In this document: positions 62,575 to 64,000 of the stretch, in pieces
How the letters are laid out: the number at the start of each line of letters is the position of its first letter
Position numbering within the stretch: the first letter of the stretch is position 1
NCBI GenBank assembly: GCA_019695185.1
Contig: JAIBAN010000007.1
Span: forward strand, 62,001 to 126,000
Reading direction: 5' to 3'
Source: Blastocatellia bacterium
Lineage (GTDB): Bacteria; Acidobacteriota; Blastocatellia; Chloracidobacteriales; Chloracidobacteriaceae
DNA length: 64,000 bases
Made by a program: the position numbers and the translations under genes
The notes under the pieces: generated by a model
What the model was told of the DNA's origin: nothing
Database searches by the model: none
Seen by the model: only the letters and a program-made list of their open reading frames with translations

Positions 62575-62683
62575 AGGGTCTAGGGTCCAGGGTCCAGGGT
62601 CCAGGGCCTGGAGCAAACGAACTCCTTTCCTCACGGTTGGAATACAGTCACTCCAGACCCTGGACCCTGGACCCTAGACCCTG
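62575..62683. repeat. Inverted heptamer array (GGGTCCA / TGGACCC)
   Basis: Left arm 62575-62611 (four to five units; the first is GGGTCTA) and right arm 62654-62683 (also with one CTAGACCC variant). The single-base variant TCTA is mirrored as TAGA in the other arm, so the two arms match each other better than they match the consensus. Confidence 0.92.
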
Positions 62684-62687
62684 TTTT

Positions 62688-64000
62688 TTAGCGTTTTCCC
62701 GGTATCAGTTTCAGCGTCAGGCGTTCTTTGCCCCGGACCACCACGATTTCCGTTTCCTCGCCTGGCTTCAGTTCCTGCAAAGCGTAAGTGTAATCATAGA
62801 CATTCTTGATGTCCCGCCCGGCAATTTTCACCAGCACATCGCCAGCCAGCATTCCGGCCTTTTCTGCCGGGCTGCCTTCCCGGACACCCGAAAATTTGAC
62901 GCCTTCGACTTCGGCGGCGTAATCGGGAATCGTTCCCAGATAAACCCGGAAACCACTTCCCATTGATTTGGCGGGGTCTTCTCCCTTGGCCTTTTGATAA
63001 GCGGGCCGGACATCCTGATTTGCCGTATTCAACACAGCCTGATAAATGAACGAAACCACTTTTCGTTCACCGGGATAATTGATTTTGTCGGCATCATCCG
63101 AAGGACGATGGTAATCCTCATGATTGCCGGTAAAGAAAAAGAGGACCGGAATCTGTTTTTTATAGAAAGAGGAATGGTCGCTTGGCCCGTAGCCGTCTTC
63201 ACTTAGGGAAAGGGTCAGTTTGGCCTCGCCGTTGATTTTTTCAAGCAGGTTTTTCCATTCGGGCGAAGTTCCAACCCCCTGCACCACCAGTTTGTCTTCG
63301 CGCATCCGGCCAATCATATCCATATTTATCATGGCCACGGTTTCGCCCAGTGGTTTGACGGGATGGTCCGTGTAATAGGCTGAGCCGAGCAACCCTTTTT
63401 CCTCGGCTGAAAACGACAGAAACAGAAGGCTTCGTTTGGGCCTTGCTCCGGCGGCAAAAGCCTTGGCCAGTTCCAGCACTCCGGCAGTTCCGGAAGCGTT
63501 GTCGTCGGCACCGTTATGAATATCGCCTTCTTTGGGTGCCAGCGAACTGGGGCCGCCCAGCCCCAAATGGTCGTAGTGCGCCCCAATCACCACCACTTCG
63601 TTTTTCAGTTTCGGGTCACTGCCCTCCAGCCAACCGGCGACGTTTTTGCCCTGTTCCTTTTCCTTGATGATTTCGGTTTCAATGGCAGCCCGTACATTTT
63701 TCAAGGTGAACGAATCAGGCTTCATTCCAGTGGCAATGTGTTTTTCGAGTTCAGCGATACCGGTTCGATGGACCGAACCGACGTCAGACCCGGATTTCAA
63801 CAGTTGCGTCGCAAATTGACGACTGACAATCAAAGCCGGCATGCCGGCATCGCCAAAATTGGCGTCGTAATGAAGCCGGGCCAACTGGGAATCCTTAAAC
63901 ACTTCATCATCAGCAACCACCAGTAAGCCTTTGGCACCTTTTGCCTGTGCCGTAACCGCCTTGTAGCGCAGCGGATGGTATTCAGCAAATTTGGAATGGG
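62688..64000 (-). CDS. M28 family aminopeptidase with PDZ domain (5' part beyond window edge)
   Basis: The frame stays open from the stop at 62688 to the window edge at 64000, so the N-terminus is missing; the visible start-like GTG at 63920 is internal. Visible residues begin with the end of a protease-associated (PA) domain (RYKAVTAQAKGAKGLLVVAD), followed by the M28 core with zinc ligands in GAHYDHLG, NGADDNASGTAGVLELA, SAEEKGLLGS, MINMDMIGR and GPSDHSSF, and a C-terminal PDZ domain (REGSPAEKAGMLAGDVLVKI). Likely an exported zinc aminopeptidase. The PA-M28-PDZ order is common in Acidobacteriota and Bacteroidota. Confidence 0.93.
   Translation of the reverse strand, partial: HSKFAEYHPLRYKAVTAQAKGAKGLLVVADDEVFKDSQLARLHYDANFGDAGMPALIVSRQFATQLLKSGSDVGSVHRTGIAELEKHIATGMKPDSFTLKNVRAAIETEIIKEKEQGKNVAGWLEGSDPKLKNEVVVIGAHYDHLGLGGPSSLAPKEGDIHNGADDNASGTAGVLELAKAFAAGARPKRSLLFLSFSAEEKGLLGSAYYTDHPVKPLGETVAMINMDMIGRMREDKLVVQGVGTSPEWKNLLEKINGEAKLTLSLSEDGYGPSDHSSFYKKQIPVLFFFTGNHEDYHRPSDDADKINYPGERKVVSFIYQAVLNTANQDVRPAYQKAKGEDPAKSMGSGFRVYLGTIPDYAAEVEGVKFSGVREGSPAEKAGMLAGDVLVKIAGRDIKNVYDYTYALQELKPGEETEIVVVRGKERLTLKLIPGKR

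Noticed and set aside
1904-62683. CRISPR array interpretation of the tandem repeats
   Set aside because: Units are 7-9 nt with no spacers between them, and no cas genes are present.

Overview
The window looks like chromosomal DNA of an Acidobacteriota member (moderate confidence). This rests on two large outer-membrane receptors with an N-terminal carboxypeptidase-regulatory-like domain (Oar type), a secreted prolyl-oligopeptidase, an M28 peptidase and a large secreted metallopeptidase, moderate GC, and roomy intergenic regions full of short tandem repeats. No 16S rRNA gene, tRNA, phage gene or transposase was seen, so the assignment is by protein style only.

Layout. 0-8.3 kb is core metabolism: plsX (cut by the left edge) and rpmF on the minus strand, then hisIE, a trpE-like gene, a four-helix-bundle protein, a homocysteine methyltransferase/MTHF reductase fusion, a nucleoside-type ABC permease, and a secreted nucleotidase-like protein with an in-frame UGA that I read as selenocysteine. 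8.6-16.7 kb is a small bacterial microcompartment (BMC) locus: hexameric shell protein, CoA-acylating aldehyde dehydrogenase, Rieske oxygenase, coiled-coil protein, TonB-dependent receptor and pentameric vertex protein. 16.7-19.7 kb holds assorted genes and a probable small RNA with its own promoter and terminator. 19.8-42.4 kb is a long catabolic island: amidohydrolase, acyl-CoA ligase and dihydropyrimidinase-like enzyme on the minus strand; then CoA-transferase, cyclase, MmgE/PrpD, MFS transporter, HyuA, HyuB, isochorismatase-type amidase, HMG-CoA-lyase-like enzyme, accessory proteins, a nitrilase homologue, an aldehyde dehydrogenase and a His-tailed double cupin on the plus strand. It reads as ring opening of a cyclic amide or ureide, CoA activation and C-C cleavage. 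42.7-53 kb has a giant secreted gluzincin, an S9 peptidase and a second TonB receptor. 53.3-64 kb has nucleoside salvage (deoxyribosyltransferase-like, adenosine deaminase), GTP-type PEP carboxykinase, a UbiA-like membrane protein, a large MscS channel downstream of a nucleotide-sugar dehydratase, and an M28 peptidase cut by the right edge.

The most unusual features are: (1) the candidate selenoprotein; (2) more than twenty intergenic arrays of 7- or 9-nt tandem units, at least eight sequence families, many built as facing inverted arms that form long hairpins and some supplying the stop codon of a gene; (3) the small BMC locus beside an N-heterocycle-type degradation island; (4) a trpE-like protein and a nitrilase homologue that have both lost catalytic residues; (5) a perfect 15-bp hairpin covering the start codon of the MscS-type channel gene.
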